A stretch of DNA of 5,452 nucleotides from Fidelibacterota bacterium. GTDB taxonomy: Bacteria; Fidelibacterota; Fidelibacteria; Fidelibacterales; Fidelibacteraceae. The stretch is from assembly GCA_030620575.1 (NCBI GenBank), contig JAUXEL010000113.1:1-5452 (forward strand), written 5' to 3'. Position 1 is the first letter of the stretch; every line of letters starts with the position of its first letter. Under the pieces are notes generated by a model. That model did no database searches and had not been told where the DNA came from. It saw only the letters and a program-made list of their open reading frames with translations. Positions 4,764 through 5,452 of this stretch are shown in pieces. The translations under genes were made by a program, and so were the position numbers.

Positions 4764-5452
4764 ATGAAAATCAAACCAACATTATTATGTATATCAATGT
4801 TTCTGGGAACACTATTATCTGCAGAAACACTTACCCTGGAACAGTGTATTGATATAGCACAAACAAACAACCCGACGATCCGGCAGAGACAATTGTCCTC
4901 TGAAATCGGGAAATCAAAAGTAAAACAATCCTTTAGTGCGATCATGCCAAGTGTATCGGTGTCATCCGGGCTTGGTTCTTCAAATCAGGACAGTTGGGAT
5001 TTAAATACCAGTATGGGCGTAAATGCCGGCTTGACCCTTTATCGCCCGGGATTGTACTCCGGTATAAAATCAGCAAAGATTACAAGTGAGGCAAACCGAG
5101 CAGCTACCATTAGTACTCAAAATGATATTGTTACTCAGGTTAGCACCCTATACTTTAGAATTCTGAGTACCAAAACACTTATTCAGGTTTATAAAGAGAA
5201 TATTGCAGTCGCGGAAGAAAATCTGAAAAGAACCCGATCTATGTATAAACTTAAGATCATTACAGAATCAGATGTGCTCAAATCAGAAGTACAAAAAGGA
5301 GATTTCGAATCACAATTGCTGATACAAAAACAGTCATACATTAGCTATCTTCGTTTGATGAATGTTTTACTGGGTCGTGACGCCAATACAATATTTGATG
5401 TTGCCGATGTAGATGTAGATAATATTGATATTCCCGGATATGACATTGCCCG
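4764..5452 (+). CDS. TolC-family outer-membrane efflux protein, 3' truncated by window
   Basis: The first 229 residues of an outer-membrane channel protein; the frame stays open at the right edge, and the family is usually about 400-480 residues. Residues 1-20 are a signal peptide ending LLSA. LTLEQCIDIAQTNNPTIRQ (about 23-41) is the hallmark opening helix of the OEP domain. Then come a first beta-strand pair (about 64-93, including VSVSSGLGSS and MGVNAGLTLYRPG) and long helices of the periplasmic barrel (about 98-200), with YKLKIITESDVLKSEVQKGD matching the conserved family segment that begins the second helix. AGAGGTGA (4754-4761) supports the ATG at 4764. Such channels normally work with a periplasmic adaptor and an inner-membrane pump, usually encoded alongside; none appears in the window before this gene, so an adaptor gene downstream is a fair expectation. 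Confidence 0.9.
   Translation, partial: MKIKPTLLCISMFLGTLLSAETLTLEQCIDIAQTNNPTIRQRQLSSEIGKSKVKQSFSAIMPSVSVSSGLGSSNQDSWDLNTSMGVNAGLTLYRPGLYSGIKSAKITSEANRAATISTQNDIVTQVSTLYFRILSTKTLIQVYKENIAVAEENLKRTRSMYKLKIITESDVLKSEVQKGDFESQLLIQKQSYISYLRLMNVLLGRDANTIFDVADVDVDNIDIPGYDIA

Noticed and set aside
4180..4764. Long minus-strand open frame of 194 codons opposite the GIN lipoprotein
   Set aside because: Its proline/alanine/serine-rich translation mirrors the repeated GIN turns on the plus strand, which shows clear signal peptide, lipobox and domain; it has no independent support.

Overview
The window reads as a single rightward operon of a Gram-negative bacterium. It encodes a short GntR/YtrA-type repressor, a small two-gene ABC transporter, two exported GIN-domain (DUF2807) beta-helix proteins, and the start of a TolC-type outer-membrane channel that runs off the right edge. 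Three things show a Gram-negative envelope: a lipobox lipoprotein, an exported repeat protein and an outer-membrane efflux protein. Base composition is AT-rich. GIN-domain proteins are common in Bacteroidetes and related FCB-type phyla. However, most genes here have strong Shine-Dalgarno sequences (AGGAGA, AGGAAG, AGGTGA) and the promoter looks E. coli-like (TTGCTT-17-TATACT). That argues against a classical Bacteroidetes genome and for an FCB-group relative. This placement is inference, not identification.

Layout: 1-318 is AT-rich and non-coding. It holds an imperfect palindrome of a type resembling dispersed intergenic repeats (61-114) and a dense cluster of small inverted repeats (152-187). 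A promoter (319-347) is overlapped by a perfect inverted repeat, GGTGTT-N12-AACACC (337-360), a strong operator candidate. The GntR regulator is at 401-769. The stretch 770-1284 is the unclear part of the window: an excellent ribosome-binding site opens only a 30-codon ORF (795-887), followed by an unrecognised 112-122 aa ORF ending at 1267. This could be a small-protein pair, a leader, or a frameshifted gene. The ABC ATPase (1285-2127) and six-helix permease (2142-2972) follow, then the secreted GIN protein (2982-3884), the GIN lipoprotein (3914-4735) and the TolC-like protein (4764 to the edge).

Gene gaps are only 9-29 nt and no terminator is visible, so co-transcription is likely. The likely logic, by analogy with Gram-positive ytr-type operons, is that the YtrA-like protein represses its own promoter until an envelope stress or ligand releases it. 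The inner-membrane ABC transporter, the two periplasm-facing beta-helical proteins and an outer-membrane channel would then be made together. The unusual points are the pairing of two divergent GIN proteins (one free, one lipid-anchored) with a YtrA/ABC module and a TolC-type channel, and the unexplained segment between regulator and ATPase.
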